Assembly: GCA_900473415.1 (NCBI GenBank)
Contig: UCLR01000007.1
Location: 186,001 to 250,000, forward strand
From: Hyphomicrobiales bacterium
GTDB taxonomy: Bacteria > Pseudomonadota > Alphaproteobacteria > Rhizobiales > Beijerinckiaceae
Reading direction: 5' to 3'
DNA length: 64,000 nt
Position 1 is the stretch's first letter, and the number at the start of each line of letters is the position of its first letter. Below the pieces are notes generated by a model. The model was not told the DNA's origin. It saw nothing but the letters and a program-made list of their open reading frames with translations, and ran no database searches. The position numbers and the translations under genes were made by a program. Of this stretch, positions 27,201 through 36,059 are shown in pieces.

Positions 27201-27889
27201 TGACACGCGCCGCCGTGCTCTATGTCTTCCGTGTCATGGTGGACGATGCGATCCCGATGAATGCCGGCTGCCTCAGGCCGATCAGGATCGTCGTGCCGGA
27301 CGGCTCGATGCTGAGCCCGCGCTATCCGGCCGCCGTGGTGGCAGGCAATGTCGAAGTCTCTCAGGCCGTGACGAACACGCTGTTCGGCGCGTTGGAGGCA
27401 ATGGCCTGCTCGCAGGGCACGATGAACAACCTGACCTTCGGCAACGACCAGTATCAGTATTACGAGACGATCTGCTCCGGCTCGCCAGCCGGGCCGGGTT
27501 TCAACGGCACCTCGGGCGTGCATGTCCACATGACCAATTCGCGCCTGACCGATCCGGAGATCCTGGAGACTCGCTTCCCGGTCGTGCTGGAGGATTTCCA
27601 CATCCGCCTCGGCTCCGGCGGCAAGGGCGAGTGGACAGCCGGCGACGGCACCAGCCGCACCATCCGCTTCCGTCAGCGGATGGACTGCGCGATCCTAGCT
27701 TCGCATCGCCGTGTTCGCCCCTTCGGTGTCAGGGGCGGCGAGGCGGGCGAGCTCGGCCGGACGCTGGTGCGCAGGCTCTCGGGTGCGGTCGAGGAGCTTC
27801 AGCCCTCCGACCAGACCCTGCTCGAAGCCGGTGAGGCGGTGACGGTGATCACGCCGACGGCCGGTGGATATGGAAAAGCGAGGGGCTGA
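24293..27889 (+). CDS. 5-oxoprolinase / hydantoinase fusion (HyuA-HyuB type)
   Basis: 1198 aa, the length of eukaryotic-type ATP-dependent 5-oxoprolinase. Residues 1 to about 680 form the HyuA part: [18 protein letters not shown] (actin-like phosphate loop), [32 protein letters not shown] and [12 protein letters not shown]. Residues about 690-1198 form the HyuB part: [25 protein letters not shown] split near 735, [21 protein letters not shown], and [18 protein letters not shown]. It is expected to hydrolyse 5-oxo-L-proline to glutamate with ATP; a hydantoin or other lactam substrate is possible. GGAGGAGAGGGG precedes the ATG. It is divergent from a TRAP importer, its likely partner. Confidence 0.93.
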   Translation: MSAQWDFWIDRGGTFTDVIGRDPAGNLHARKLLSENPGAYRDAAVQGIRDLIGLKAGEPIPVAAVGEVRMGTTVATNALLERKGDRTLLVTTKGFRDALRIGYQERPNIFAKEIIKPEQLYEEIVEIEERVLADGTIEREPDEAAIRKALKAQYDAGFRAVAIVFMHGYRYPAHEQVAAKVARELGFPQVSVSHEVSPLVKLVGRGDTTVVDAYLSPILSRYVKQVSEELDVARTGARLMFMMSSGGLTAAELFQGKDAILSGPAGGVVGLAETGRSAGFDKVIGFDMGGTSTDVAHFDGEYERAFETEVAGVRMRAPMMLIHTVAAGGGSILHFDGSRFRVGPDSAGANPGPAAYRRGGPLAVTDANVMVGKLIPAYFPAIFGPGQDQPLDVEAVRAKFAKLAAEVGDGRSAEEVADGFIQIAVANMAEAIKKISVQRGYDITRYALNSFGGAGGQHACLVADALGIKTVLLHPFSGLLSAYGMGLAEIRSTRTAALDVPVDDKAKAAIEAVASKLAAETRSEVAGQGVPEGDIAIHVRAHIRYAGTDTAIAIPAGEAAAMKQAFQIAHKARFGFMDESKALVVEAVEVEAVGGGARFEEASVAEAAGEPAVAERTRLFSKGQWHDAAIVRREAMTPGQGVAGPAIIIEPNQTVVVEEGWSAKLTAKDHLVLVRTKALVQQAAIGTKADPVMLEIFNNLFMSIAEQMGVTLQNTAYSVNIKERLDFSCAVFDQTGALVANAPHMPVHLGSMDRSVETVIANNPVIRPGDVYTLNAPYNGGTHLPDITVCTPVFDDADKEILFWVASRGHHADVGGTAPGSMSPRATNIEEEGVYIDNFKIVDQGRFCEEELVRLLTGARYPVRNVVQNVNDLKAQIAANAKGVAELRKMIASFGLDVVQAYMGHVQDNAAESVARLLAKLHDCEFTYPMDQGCAIKVKITIDREKREATVDFTGTSEQRADNFNAPAPVTRAAVLYVFRVMVDDAIPMNAGCLRPIRIVVPDGSMLSPRYPAAVVAGNVEVSQAVTNTLFGALEAMACSQGTMNNLTFGNDQYQYYETICSGSPAGPGFNGTSGVHVHMTNSRLTDPEILETRFPVVLEDFHIRLGSGGKGEWTAGDGTSRTIRFRQRMDCAILASHRRVRPFGVRGGEAGELGRTLVRRLSGAVEELQPSDQTLLEAGEAVTVITPTAGGYGKARG

Positions 27890-27923
27890 GGCTTAGTTCC
27901 GTTTCTCGACCATGGAGACGGAT

Positions 27924-28619
27924 ATGCCTCAGACTTGGATGATCACCGGTGCCAATCGCGGCATCGGGCTCGCTATCACGACCGAGCTGCTGCGCCGGGG
28001 TGATCATGTCATCGCGGCGGCGCGAGATCCCGAAGCGAACACGCTGACGGAACTCGCCGCTGCCCATCCCGGCCAGCTCACGCCGCTTTCGCTCAACGTG
28101 ACCTCCGATGCCAGCGTGTCGGCGGCCAAGGAAGCGCTCGCAGGCCGCGCCATCGATGTGCTGCTCAACAACGCCGGGGTCTATGGGCCGCGGGATCGTC
28201 AGAGCGGCCTTGATGTCGACTTCGACGCGTGGCGCGAGGTGTTCGAGGTCAATGTCTATGCGCCGCTCAGGGTGGCGCAGGCGTTCCTCCCGAATGTCGA
28301 GGCAGGGAAGGGGCGCAAGATCGCGACGATCACCAGCCGCATGGGCTCGATCGGCGGCAACCCCGGCAATGCGCTGATCTACCGTTCGTCGAAGGCGGCG
28401 GTGAATATGGCGATGGTGGTTTTCGGCAACGCCGTCAGGACGCAGAATGTCGCGGTGCTGCTCTTCCATCCCGGCTGGGTCCAGACCGATATGGGCGGCG
28501 GTGGCGCGGACATCACGCCGGCTGAAAGCGCAGGCGGCCTGATCCGCACGATCGACGTCTCGGGGATGGCCGAGACCAACAGCTTCCGCGACTGGCAGGG
28601 CCTGTCGATCGTCTGGTGA
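27924..28619 (+). CDS. Short-chain dehydrogenase/reductase
   Basis: 231 aa Rossmann-fold oxidoreductase. Seen: the cofactor loop TGANRGIG near residue 9, NNAGVYG near 83, catalytic region TSRMGSIGG, and the YRSSK motif with catalytic Tyr and Lys near 153. It resembles the C-factor / YciK-like group (LLFHPGWVQTDMGG). The Arg after the glycine loop suggests NADP, but this is weak. ATG 27924 is preferred because GGAG lies 8 bp before it; ATG 27912 is the alternative. It follows the oxoprolinase by 34 bp and may be cotranscribed. Confidence 0.88.
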   Translation: MPQTWMITGANRGIGLAITTELLRRGDHVIAAARDPEANTLTELAAAHPGQLTPLSLNVTSDASVSAAKEALAGRAIDVLLNNAGVYGPRDRQSGLDVDFDAWREVFEVNVYAPLRVAQAFLPNVEAGKGRKIATITSRMGSIGGNPGNALIYRSSKAAVNMAMVVFGNAVRTQNVAVLLFHPGWVQTDMGGGGADITPAESAGGLIRTIDVSGMAETNSFRDWQGLSIVW

Positions 28620-28721
28620 GTGGCGGATCTGTCGCCTCCGCGCTTCTTGCCTCCTGTCATGTCGAGAACCGATGCGGCCTAGAGTAACCCTCGAACGAGG
28701 ACATGCTTGGAGGCAAGGGAC

Positions 28722-29306
28722 GTGGCCGAGACCCGCTTTGCAGTCTTTCCGCTGACGCCCGAGCGCTGGCAGGATCTCGAAGATCTGTTCGGTCCACAGG
28801 GACCTTGCTATGGCTGCTGGTGCAATCATTTCCGTATGCCGCAGCGGCTCCGCATGCCGTTGCTGGGCGAAGGTGCGCGGCAGCTCTTCGAGGAGCGGGT
28901 AAAGCGCGGGCCGCCGCCGGGCGTGCTGGCTTACGCAGAGGGCAAGGCCGTCGGCTGGCTGCAGGCCGGTCCGCGGGCGCATATTCCCGAATGGAACAAT
29001 CCGCGCCGCGCCTCGACGCCACTGCCGGACGCACCGGCCGACGACGAGCGCAATTGGGCCGCCTCCTGCTTCTTCGTGCGCAAGGGCTTTCGTGGCAAGG
29101 GCGTCACCGGCGCGCTGCTTGACGGCGCGATCGCTTTCGCCCGGGAAAGCGGCGTGCGGCTGATAGAAGCGGCAGCGATGGAGAACCAGGAGAAGCGCAG
29201 CGCGGAAGGGCTCTATGTCGGCCCGGCGAGCGTGTTCCGGCGCGCCGGCTTCGTCGAAATGGCACGACAGAAGCCGGGGCGGCCGCTGCTGAGGCTAGTC
29301 CTCTAG
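28722..29306 (+). CDS. GNAT-family N-acetyltransferase
   Basis: 194 aa. The acetyl-CoA loop is FRGKGVTGALLDGAI near residue 128, preceded by the strand CFFVRKGF and followed by YVGPASVFRRAGFVEMAR, the usual end of the fold. An unusual Cys-rich start, GPCYGCWCNHFRMP near residue 27, matches a subgroup of uncharacterised GNAT proteins. GTG 28722 with AAGGG upstream is preferred over TTG 28707. Its TAG stop shares a CTAG with the stop of the convergent esterase gene. Confidence 0.85.
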   Translation: MAETRFAVFPLTPERWQDLEDLFGPQGPCYGCWCNHFRMPQRLRMPLLGEGARQLFEERVKRGPPPGVLAYAEGKAVGWLQAGPRAHIPEWNNPRRASTPLPDAPADDERNWAASCFFVRKGFRGKGVTGALLDGAIAFARESGVRLIEAAAMENQEKRSAEGLYVGPASVFRRAGFVEMARQKPGRPLLRLVL

Positions 29307-30292
29307 GGGCCTAGCCGGTTCAGGAACGTCGTCAGCCGTTCGAGCGCTTCCCGCCCGGGCGAGCTGTCGAGGTCGAACTGGTATCCATGCTCGAGCGTCG
29401 GCTCGTGCTCCGGCGGGAAGAACAGCGCATCCACTCTGACGCCGCGATCGCGCAGGGCCTGGGCCATCGTCACCGATTGCGGAGCCAGCGGATCGCCGTT
29501 GCCAACCGAGATGAAGCTTGGCGGGAAGGCCTCCGTCACATAGCGAGGGATCGCGGCCTGCGTGATGCGCTCGCTGTCGAGCGGGTTGGCGGTGCCGAAA
29601 TAACCGAAGAGCGCCGCGCGGATGAACGTGCCGACAGGGCCTGTCAGGTCGAGGGCGGTCGGGTCGAAGAGCCCGCAGAACAGCACGGTACCCTTCAGTG
29701 AAGCCGGTTCGATGGCAGGCTTCAGCCCGATCAGCGCGGCGTAGTCCGGCCCGGTCAGACCGGCGGCGAGTTGGGCTGCGACATGAGCGCCGGTGGAATC
29801 GCCCGCCAGGATGATCCGTTGCGGGTCGAGGCCGAGGCGCACGCCCTCGCGCTGCAGGAAGCCGAGGGCAGCGTTGGCCTGCAGGACCGGACCGGGATAG
29901 TGGGCCTCAGGCGCCCGCGTGTAACCGACCGCGACCGCCGCATAGCCGCGGCCGGCCAGCACCTTGAGATAGGGAGCGACGTCCTGCCGGTCGCCGGCGA
30001 CGAAGCCGCCGCCGTGGATCCAGACGATCGTCGGCTTGCGCGGCTGCGCTCCGCCCTGCGGCAGATAGATGTCGAGCCGTTCCTCGGCCGCGCTGCCATA
30101 GGCGATGTCGCGCTGCTCGCGGATGCCCGCCGGAACATGCACGGCGAGCGCCGCCGTGGTTCGTGCGGCATCATAGTCGAAGGCGAACCGGATCAGTAGG
30201 GCGGCGGGCCAGGGCGACAGGGAAAACGCGGCATAGCTCGCAAGGGCGAGGCTCAGGCAAAGCAGGAGAATCCGGGTCGCGCGCGGCTTCAT
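29303..30292 (-). CDS. Alpha/beta hydrolase, hormone-sensitive lipase-like esterase
   Basis: 329 aa. An N-terminal hydrophobic segment (ILLLCLSLALASYAAFSL) suggests a membrane anchor or export signal. The catalytic domain shows the HGGGF oxyanion motif near residue 94, the nucleophile GDSTGA near 165, a downstream Asp (GNGDPLAPQ) and a C-terminal His (LEHGYQF). These assign it to the bacterial HSL-like (family IV) esterases. The substrate is unknown. It overlaps the convergent acetyltransferase gene by four bases. Confidence 0.9.
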   Translation of the reverse strand: MKPRATRILLLCLSLALASYAAFSLSPWPAALLIRFAFDYDAARTTAALAVHVPAGIREQRDIAYGSAAEERLDIYLPQGGAQPRKPTIVWIHGGGFVAGDRQDVAPYLKVLAGRGYAAVAVGYTRAPEAHYPGPVLQANAALGFLQREGVRLGLDPQRIILAGDSTGAHVAAQLAAGLTGPDYAALIGLKPAIEPASLKGTVLFCGLFDPTALDLTGPVGTFIRAALFGYFGTANPLDSERITQAAIPRYVTEAFPPSFISVGNGDPLAPQSVTMAQALRDRGVRVDALFFPPEHEPTLEHGYQFDLDSSPGREALERLTTFLNRLGP

Positions 30293-30400
30293 GCTGGCAA
30301 GCTAGGCCGCCGATCGAGGATCGGCAATGTGGCGCGCGCATTGGCAAGAGGGCCGCGCCGCGCCTTAATCGCGCAACGCGATTCCGTTTTGGAGATGACC

Positions 30401-31204
30401 ATGATCCGCATCACGCTTGCCGGTTGCACCGGCTGGGTCGGCAAGGCACTCGTCGCCGCCATTCAAGCCGCGCCCGATCTCGAACTGGTCGCCGGCGTCT
30501 CGCGCAGCGCGGCGGGGCGCGATCTGGGGGAGGCCGCCGGCCAGCCGGCTAATGGTTTGGCGGTCTTCGCCACGCTGGAGGAGGCGCTGAAGCTGCCATC
30601 CGACGTCTTGATCGACTACACCAAGCCCAACAGCGTGAAGGGCCATGTCCTTGCCGCCGTTGCGGCCGGGCGCCATGTCGTCGTCGGCACCTCCGGCATG
30701 AGCGCCGAGGACTACGCCGAGGTCGACGTGGCGGCGAAGGCCGCCGGGGTTGGCGTGCTGGCCGCAGGAAATTTCTCGGTAACGGCGACGCTGCTTCGCC
30801 GCTTCGCGCGGGAGGCGGTGAAATACGTTCCGGATGTCGAGATCATCGATTATGCCTCGGCAAGCAAGGCGGACACGCCCTCCGGTACCGGCCGGGAGCT
30901 CGCCGATACGCTCGGTGCCGAGCGCATGGCGGGAACATCGAAGCCGGTGTCCGAGCTCAACGGCGTGCGCGAGACGCGCGGCGGCGCGATCGGCGCGCCT
31001 CATCCGGTGCAGGTTCATTCGCTGCGGATGCCGGGCTTCGTGCTCTCCTGCGAGGCCGTGTTCGGATTGCCCGACGAGCGGCTGGTGATCCGGCACGATG
31101 CTGGCAGCTCAGCTGCGCCTTACGTCGGCGGCACGCTGCTGGCGGCGCGCAGGGTCGGGGAACAGGCCGGACTGCGGCGCGGCCTCGACAGCCTGATGGA
31201 CTGA
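30401..31204 (+). CDS. DapB-like dihydrodipicolinate reductase homologue
   Basis: 267 aa with the DapB fold: nucleotide loop AGCTGWVGKAL near residue 7, VVGTSGMSAEDYAEV near 93, AAGNFSVTATLL, and SKADTPSGTGREL followed by ETRGGAIGAPHPVQVHSLRMPGF. The lysine and PSGT substrate loop of DapB are present, but the catalytic histidine pair that normally precedes it (HHRHKxDxPSGT) is replaced by Ala-Ser here (YASASKAD). It may therefore be a paralogue with another reaction rather than the lysine-pathway enzyme. ATG 30401 has GGAG 6 bp upstream. Confidence 0.75.
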   Translation: MIRITLAGCTGWVGKALVAAIQAAPDLELVAGVSRSAAGRDLGEAAGQPANGLAVFATLEEALKLPSDVLIDYTKPNSVKGHVLAAVAAGRHVVVGTSGMSAEDYAEVDVAAKAAGVGVLAAGNFSVTATLLRRFAREAVKYVPDVEIIDYASASKADTPSGTGRELADTLGAERMAGTSKPVSELNGVRETRGGAIGAPHPVQVHSLRMPGFVLSCEAVFGLPDERLVIRHDAGSSAAPYVGGTLLAARRVGEQAGLRRGLDSLMD

Positions 31205-31327
31205 AAGAGCAGCGATTTTCGTAACCGGCTAAGTGCTTGAATTTGTTTCCGCATATCCTGCGCCGTTAACCTCCTGTTCGTTCGCGCCTGCAACAACGCG
31301 GGCGCGGACGAGACGACGGTGACGGCG

Positions 31328-33004
31328 ATGCGGCGACTGGGACTGACAGCGAAGATCATGGGCTTCTTCGCGCTGCTCAGTCTCGCGGGCGCGCTCGGTC
31401 TTGTCAGCGCATTGCGCGGTCTCGACGAGGCGCGCAGCATCGATGCAGCCGCCTTCTCCGACCTCGGGGTCGCCAGCAATGCGTCGCTTCTCTCCAGCCG
31501 CGTCGCTTCCGCGGCGCTGCTCAGCCGCGTCGAGTCGGACACACCGACCCAGACCGTCGCGACGATGCTGGATCGGCTAGACGCCGCGATCAAAGGCGTG
31601 GACGCGGCGCGAACGCGTCTGATGTCGTCGCTGCCTGCGAGTCTGCTTGAGGCCAACCCGACGCTTGACGCGCGCATCCGGACCTTCCTCGATTTCCAGC
31701 GCAGCATCGTTGATATCGGCCGACGGGTTTCCGCCAAGGCTGCCCTGCTCGAGGCCGGGGCGGAGGAGGCACGCATCAATGTCGAACAGATCGTCGCGAC
31801 GACCTCGGCCCTGCGGGACGAGCTGGCGCGGCGCGCGGGCGACACTGCGGTCCGTGGCAACGAACGCGCCGCGGCCATCCGGCTCCGGACGATCCTGTTC
31901 GCCGTGCTGCTGCCGCTCGGCGCGGGGCTCGCGGTGTTGTTCCTGCTGCGCAGCCAGCTGACGCGGCCACTGCGGGATCTGATGGACGCGATCAGGCAAG
32001 CGACTTCGTCGAATCAGGTCATCGAGGTGCCCTATCGCGGGCGTGCCGACGAGATCGGCCAGCTCGCCCGCGTGGTGCGCCAGCTGAGCGAGGTCCGCGC
32101 CACGCTGGTCACGCGCGAGGCGGAGGCCGGCGACGCCCGTCGCCTCCAGCAGCTTCGCAGCGCGGAGCTCGCCCGCATCGCCGACGAGTTCGAGGCGCGA
32201 CTCGGCGTGCTGCTCGGCGAGATCGGCCAGTCCAGCGAGGTGCTGCGGCTGGCGCTCCAGGACGCCGCCGTGCGGGTCCACCAGGTTTCGAAGAGCACGG
32301 CGGTCGCTGCTGCTTCCGTCGACGGAGCCGGTGTCGAGGCGCGCCGCACCAGCGAGGCGGCCTCGCGCATGGAAGAGGTCATTGTCCAGATCAATGCGGA
32401 GGTGCGGCGTGTCTCCGAGACCGCGACGGCCGCGACCCAGGAGGCCGCGGGGACGCATGATCTCGTCACGCGCCTGACCGAGAATGCGGCGCAGATCCGC
32501 GATGTCGTCGGCATCATCGAGGCCGTGGCACGACAGACCAACCTGCTCGCGCTCAATGCAACGATCGAGGCCGCGCGCGCCGGCGTCCACGGCCGCGGCT
32601 TCGCCGTGGTGGCGGCGGAGGTGAAGACGCTCGCTAATCAGGCGGGCGAGGCGGCCTCCCGCATTGTCAGCCGGATCGCGCAGGTGGACGAAGCGCTGTC
32701 GCATGCCGCGGATGCGGTCTCGGCCATCGGCGCCAGCGTTGCCGTCGTCGAGCAGACCGGCACCGAGATCGCGACCATGGTCGGCTCGCATGTCGAGCTG
32801 CTCGGCTCGCTCGGCGATAGGGTCGCGCGCATCTCGGACGTCACCGGAACGGCGGCGATGGCCATGGTCGAGATCGCGGCAGCCAATCTGCAGACCGTGG
32901 GGCAGGCCGAGACCGGCGCCGAGAGCGCCCGCGCGCTCGACCAGCGGATCAATGCGCTGCAGGCGGAGGCCGGCGCCTTCGTGCAGCGTCTGCGGGCGGC
33001 CTGA
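31328..33004 (+). CDS. Methyl-accepting chemotaxis protein
   Basis: About 558 aa. Two transmembrane helices (about residues 10-30 and 185-205) flank a periplasmic helical sensor domain of about 150 aa. A HAMP segment follows, then a long coiled coil with the signalling hairpin, including [20 protein letters not shown] and [20 protein letters not shown] near residues 395-435. No C-terminal CheR pentapeptide is visible. The ligand is unknown. GTG 31319 is an alternative start. It stands alone, with no chemotaxis genes nearby. Confidence 0.92.
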   Translation: MRRLGLTAKIMGFFALLSLAGALGLVSALRGLDEARSIDAAAFSDLGVASNASLLSSRVASAALLSRVESDTPTQTVATMLDRLDAAIKGVDAARTRLMSSLPASLLEANPTLDARIRTFLDFQRSIVDIGRRVSAKAALLEAGAEEARINVEQIVATTSALRDELARRAGDTAVRGNERAAAIRLRTILFAVLLPLGAGLAVLFLLRSQLTRPLRDLMDAIRQATSSNQVIEVPYRGRADEIGQLARVVRQLSEVRATLVTREAEAGDARRLQQLRSAELARIADEFEARLGVLLGEIGQSSEVLRLALQDAAVRVHQVSKSTAVAAASVDGAGVEARRTSEAASRMEEVIVQINAEVRRVSETATAATQEAAGTHDLVTRLTENAAQIRDVVGIIEAVARQTNLLALNATIEAARAGVHGRGFAVVAAEVKTLANQAGEAASRIVSRIAQVDEALSHAADAVSAIGASVAVVEQTGTEIATMVGSHVELLGSLGDRVARISDVTGTAAMAMVEIAAANLQTVGQAETGAESARALDQRINALQAEAGAFVQRLRAA

Positions 33005-33086
33005 ACTCAGCTCGTCTTTCGGCGCTTGCCATCGGGCCGCGACTCTGCCCCATCTGCGGGATGCCTTTCCTCGCGAGTTTCGGACG

Positions 33087-34178
33087 ATGAGCTGGTCACC
33101 CCAGCAGGATGCGGCGCTGACCGCCGTGGCGCGGTGGCTGCAGGCCGGCGAGCCGCAGCTTTTCCGCATGTTCGGCTACGCCGGCACCGGCAAAACCACG
33201 CTGGCGCGCCATATCGCCGAGGCCGTCGACGGCGAGGTCGTCTTCGCCGCCTATACCGGTAAGGCCGCGCTGGTGTTGCGCAACAAGGGTTGCCATGGCG
33301 CGCAGACGATTCACTCGCTGATCTACCGCTCGCGCGGCGTCGACGAGGAGAGCCCGATCTTCGCGCTGAACCGGGACAGCGCGGCGGCCAAGGCCAAGCT
33401 GATCATCATCGATGAATGTTCGATGGTCGACGAGGAACTGGGGCGGGACCTGCTTTCCTTCGGCACGCCGGTGCTGGTGCTGGGCGACCCGGCGCAGCTC
33501 CCACCGGTGAAGGGCGGCGGCTTCTTCACCGAGCAGGAGCCGGATGTGATGCTGACCGAGGTCCATCGCCAGGCGGCGGACAACCCGATCGTGCGGATGT
33601 CTATGATCGTGCGCGAGGGCGGCCGGCTCGACTATGGCGAGTACGGTCCGAGCCGCGTGATCCGGCGCGGCGACATCAACCCCGAGATCGTCATGGGGGC
33701 TGATCAGGTGCTGGTCGGCATGAACAAGACGCGGCGCAACTACAATGCCCGCATCCGCCAGCTGATGGGCCGCACCGAGACCAACCCGGTCGCCGGCGAG
33801 AAGCTGGTCTGCCTGCGCAACGACAAGAGCAAGGGGCTCCTCAATGGCGGCTCCTGGATCGTGCAGGAGATCAAGACCTCGAAGAAGGGCCTGGTCACAA
33901 TGCGGGTGACGCCGGAGGACGATACCGGGGCGAAGGCGGTGAAGGTCTCCGTGCTGCCGAACTTCTTCGATGGCACCGAGGACGAGATCCCGTGGGAGCT
34001 GCGTAAGCACACCGACGAATTCACCTTCGGCTATGCGCTGACTGTGCATAAGTCGCAGGGCTCGCAATGGGACGATGTCGTGCTCTTCGACGAGAGCTTC
34101 GCGTTCCGCGAGCACCGTGCGCGCTGGCTCTATACCGGGCTGACACGCGCGGCAGAGGCGATCACCGTGGTGATGTGA
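33087..34178 (+). CDS. RecD/Pif1-like ATP-dependent DNA helicase
   Basis: 363 aa superfamily 1B helicase core without extra domains. Motifs in order: Walker A GYAGTGKTTL near residue 29, motif Ia AAYTGKAAL, motif II IIIDECSMV near 105, motif III VLGDPAQLPPV, motif V YALTVHKSQGSQWDDV near 315, and motif VI YTGLTRA. It is much shorter than RecD (about 600 aa) and looks like the small exodeoxyribonuclease V alpha-type proteins found alone or in phages. ATG 33087 is the canonical start; the open frame upstream overlaps the chemoreceptor and is not coding. Confidence 0.9.
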   Translation: MSWSPQQDAALTAVARWLQAGEPQLFRMFGYAGTGKTTLARHIAEAVDGEVVFAAYTGKAALVLRNKGCHGAQTIHSLIYRSRGVDEESPIFALNRDSAAAKAKLIIIDECSMVDEELGRDLLSFGTPVLVLGDPAQLPPVKGGGFFTEQEPDVMLTEVHRQAADNPIVRMSMIVREGGRLDYGEYGPSRVIRRGDINPEIVMGADQVLVGMNKTRRNYNARIRQLMGRTETNPVAGEKLVCLRNDKSKGLLNGGSWIVQEIKTSKKGLVTMRVTPEDDTGAKAVKVSVLPNFFDGTEDEIPWELRKHTDEFTFGYALTVHKSQGSQWDDVVLFDESFAFREHRARWLYTGLTRAAEAITVVM

Positions 34179-34219
34179 GCGGCGATAAGCTCAACCGCGC
34201 GGAGGGAGGAAAGAACGTC

Positions 34220-34612
34220 ATGGCAAAAGACGAGCAGATGCCGCCGTCCCGGTTGATCGACGAGAAAATCCGCGAGCTCGGAGACTGGCGTGGCGAGATG
34301 CTGTCCCGGCTGCGGGCCCTGATTCAAGAGGCCGATCCAGAGGTGGTCGAGGAGGTGAAGTGGAGGGGCGTGCCGGTGTGGTCCCACAATGGCATCATCT
34401 GCACCGGCGAGACCTATAAGAGCGTCGTCAAGATGACCTTCGCCAAGGGCGCCGCGCTCGAAGATCCCGCGGAACTGTTCAATTCCAGCCTCGACGGCAA
34501 TGTCAGGCGCGCCATCGATATCCACGAAGGCGAGACTGTCGATGAGGAAGCCTTGAAGGCTCTCATTCGCGCGGCGGTGGAACTGAATTCGCGCTCGTCA
34601 AAGCGCCGCTGA
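34220..34612 (+). CDS. DUF1801 (YdhG-like) protein
   Basis: 130 aa. The pattern EEVKWRGVPVWSHNGIICTGETYKSVVKMTFAKGA, split about residues 48-82, is characteristic of the DUF1801 / iron-chaperone-like YdhG fold, a TBP-like small domain of unknown biochemical role. The start is fixed by the excellent ribosome site GGAGGGAGG before ATG 34220. It ends at a bidirectional terminator shared with leuD. Confidence 0.82.
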   Translation: MAKDEQMPPSRLIDEKIRELGDWRGEMLSRLRALIQEADPEVVEEVKWRGVPVWSHNGIICTGETYKSVVKMTFAKGAALEDPAELFNSSLDGNVRRAIDIHEGETVDEEALKALIRAAVELNSRSSKRR

Positions 34613-34634
34613 CGGCGGACAGGAGCCAGATGAA

Positions 34635-34660
34635 AAAAGGGCCGCTTCCGCGGCCCTTTT
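34635..34660. terminator. Bidirectional terminator between DUF1801 gene and leuD
   Basis: An 11-bp stem AAAAGGGCCGC with a TTCC loop. The A and T runs at the two ends give a U tract in either direction, serving the plus-strand DUF1801 gene and the minus-strand leuD. Confidence 0.88.
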
Positions 34661-34702
34661 GTTGTTCACTGACGCGTGGCGCTCCCATCAGGGAGAACCG
34701 GA

Positions 34703-35305
34703 TCACGCCCAGGCGCGCTGCTTCAGCTTTTCCTCATAGGAATCGATCTGCTTGCCCTTCTCCATGGTCAGGCCGATGTCGTCGAGGCCGTTGAGCAGGC
34801 AGTGCTTGCGGAATGCGTCGATCTCGAAATGGATCTCGCCGCCATCCGGGCCCTTGATCGTCTGCTTCTCGAGGTCGATCGAGAGCGTGGCGTTGGAGCC
34901 GCGCTCGGCGTCGTCGAACAGCATGTCGAGCTGCTCGGGCGTCACCTTGATCGGCAGGATGCCGTTCTTGAAGCAGTTATTGTAGAAGATGTCGGCGAAG
35001 CTCGTGGAGATCACGCAGCGGATGCCGAAGTCGAGCAGAGCCCAAGGCGCGTGCTCGCGCGAGGAGCCGCAGCCGAAATTGTCGCCCGCGACCAGGATCT
35101 GCGCCTTGCGATAGGCCGGCTGGTTCAGCACGAAATCCGGGTTCTCCGAGCCGTCTTCCTTGTAACGCATCTCGGCGAAGAGCGCGGTGCCCAGTCCCGT
35201 GCGCTCGATCGTCTTCAGGAACTGCTTGGGGATGATCATGTCGGTGTCGACATTGAGCACCTTCAGCGGGGCAGGGGTGGAGGTCAGGGTGGTGAAGGGC
35301 TGCAT
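34703..35305 (-). CDS. leuD: 3-isopropylmalate dehydratase small subunit
   Basis: 200 aa, the usual LeuD length. Swivel-domain marks are [15 protein letters not shown] near residue 18, [16 protein letters not shown] near 70, and [20 protein letters not shown] near 97. With LeuC it isomerises 2- to 3-isopropylmalate in leucine synthesis. ATG 35305 (MQPFTTL) gives the standard N-terminus. It is separated from leuC by two small genes on the same strand, and leuB is not in the window. Confidence 0.95.
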   Translation of the reverse strand: MQPFTTLTSTPAPLKVLNVDTDMIIPKQFLKTIERTGLGTALFAEMRYKEDGSENPDFVLNQPAYRKAQILVAGDNFGCGSSREHAPWALLDFGIRCVISTSFADIFYNNCFKNGILPIKVTPEQLDMLFDDAERGSNATLSIDLEKQTIKGPDGGEIHFEIDAFRKHCLLNGLDDIGLTMEKGKQIDSYEEKLKQRAWA

Positions 35306-35345
35306 GGCGCGGTTCCTTGTCCTGTTCTTTTGGCGCGGCCGGGCT

Positions 35346-35780
35346 TCAGCCCGCCGCCTGTTCGATGGCTTCCATGTCCTCGTCGGAGAAGCCGAAATGG
35401 TGGCCGATCTCATGGACCATGACATGGGTGACGATGGCGCCGAGGCTTTCGTCGTTCTCGGCCCAGTAGTCGAGGATCGGCCGGCGATAGAGGTGGATGG
35501 TGTTGGGCATCTGGCCTGTCTGCGGCCCGAAGCCCTGCTGTGGCAGGCCGACGCCGCTGAAGAGGCCGAGCAGGTCGAAGGGGCTCTCCGCCTCCAGCTC
35601 CTTCAGCACGTCGTCCTCCGGGAACTCAGTGACGTTGAAGACGACATCGGCGCAGAGCGCGCGGAATTCGTCCGGCAGGCGGTCGAAGGCCGCCTGGGCC
35701 AGGTCTTCCAATGCCGCCAGCGACGGAGCTTTCGCGCCGTCCCAGTCGATTTCGCTCGTCTTCGCCACCATGGCGTCCAT
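35346..35780 (-). CDS. Zincin-like metallopeptidase (PF06262-type)
   Basis: 144 aa. The zinc motif [14 protein letters not shown] lies near residue 120, matching HExxH with a downstream acidic residue, and the segment [12 protein letters not shown] before it is typical of the small minimal-metalloprotease family once called DUF1025. Substrates are unknown. ATG 35780 begins 5 bp after the stop of the upstream membrane-protein gene; ATG 35771 is also possible. It sits between leuC and leuD. Confidence 0.88.
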   Translation of the reverse strand: MDAMVAKTSEIDWDGAKAPSLAALEDLAQAAFDRLPDEFRALCADVVFNVTEFPEDDVLKELEAESPFDLLGLFSGVGLPQQGFGPQTGQMPNTIHLYRRPILDYWAENDESLGAIVTHVMVHEIGHHFGFSDEDMEAIEQAAG

Positions 35781-35785
35781 GTCCG

Positions 35786-36031
35786 TCACCAGAACTTGAG
35801 CTGATGGCCGAGCCACCAGGCCAGCACGATCACGCCGATCAGCGACAGGAACCGGCCGATACGCCGGCCCCAGAGCTCGATCCGGTCGCCCTCCGGCGCA
35901 TCGGCGCCGGAGAAATGCGCCGCCGCCCGGCCCATCGATGAGCCGAGCAGGTTTTCGCTGTCGCGCTTGACCCGTTCCAGCGCTGCCTTGGCTTCGGCGG
36001 CGCGTTCGGCTTCGCGGGGATCGCTCGACAT
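35786..36031 (-). CDS. Small single-pass membrane protein
   Basis: 81 aa. A charged, helix-forming N-terminal half (EAERAAEAKAALERVKRD) is followed by one C-terminal transmembrane helix (RFLSLIGVIVLAWWLGHQL). I do not recognise a family. It lies between leuC (28 bp upstream) and the metallopeptidase gene (5 bp downstream), so all four genes are very probably one operon. Confidence 0.7.
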   Translation of the reverse strand: MSSDPREAERAAEAKAALERVKRDSENLLGSSMGRAAAHFSGADAPEGDRIELWGRRIGRFLSLIGVIVLAWWLGHQLKFW

Positions 36032-36059
36032 CGTGCCTGTCCTCCCCGTTTCCCGCCGG

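Noticed and set aside
24245..27601. A very long open frame on the minus strand opposite the oxoprolinase gene
   Set aside because: It is the reverse shadow of a strongly coding plus-strand gene with recognisable domains. Its product is rich in Arg, His and Asp with no domain, as expected from high GC at third positions.
31577..33169. 530-codon minus-strand frame opposite the chemoreceptor gene
   Set aside because: Shadow of a coding gene with clear HAMP and signalling motifs.
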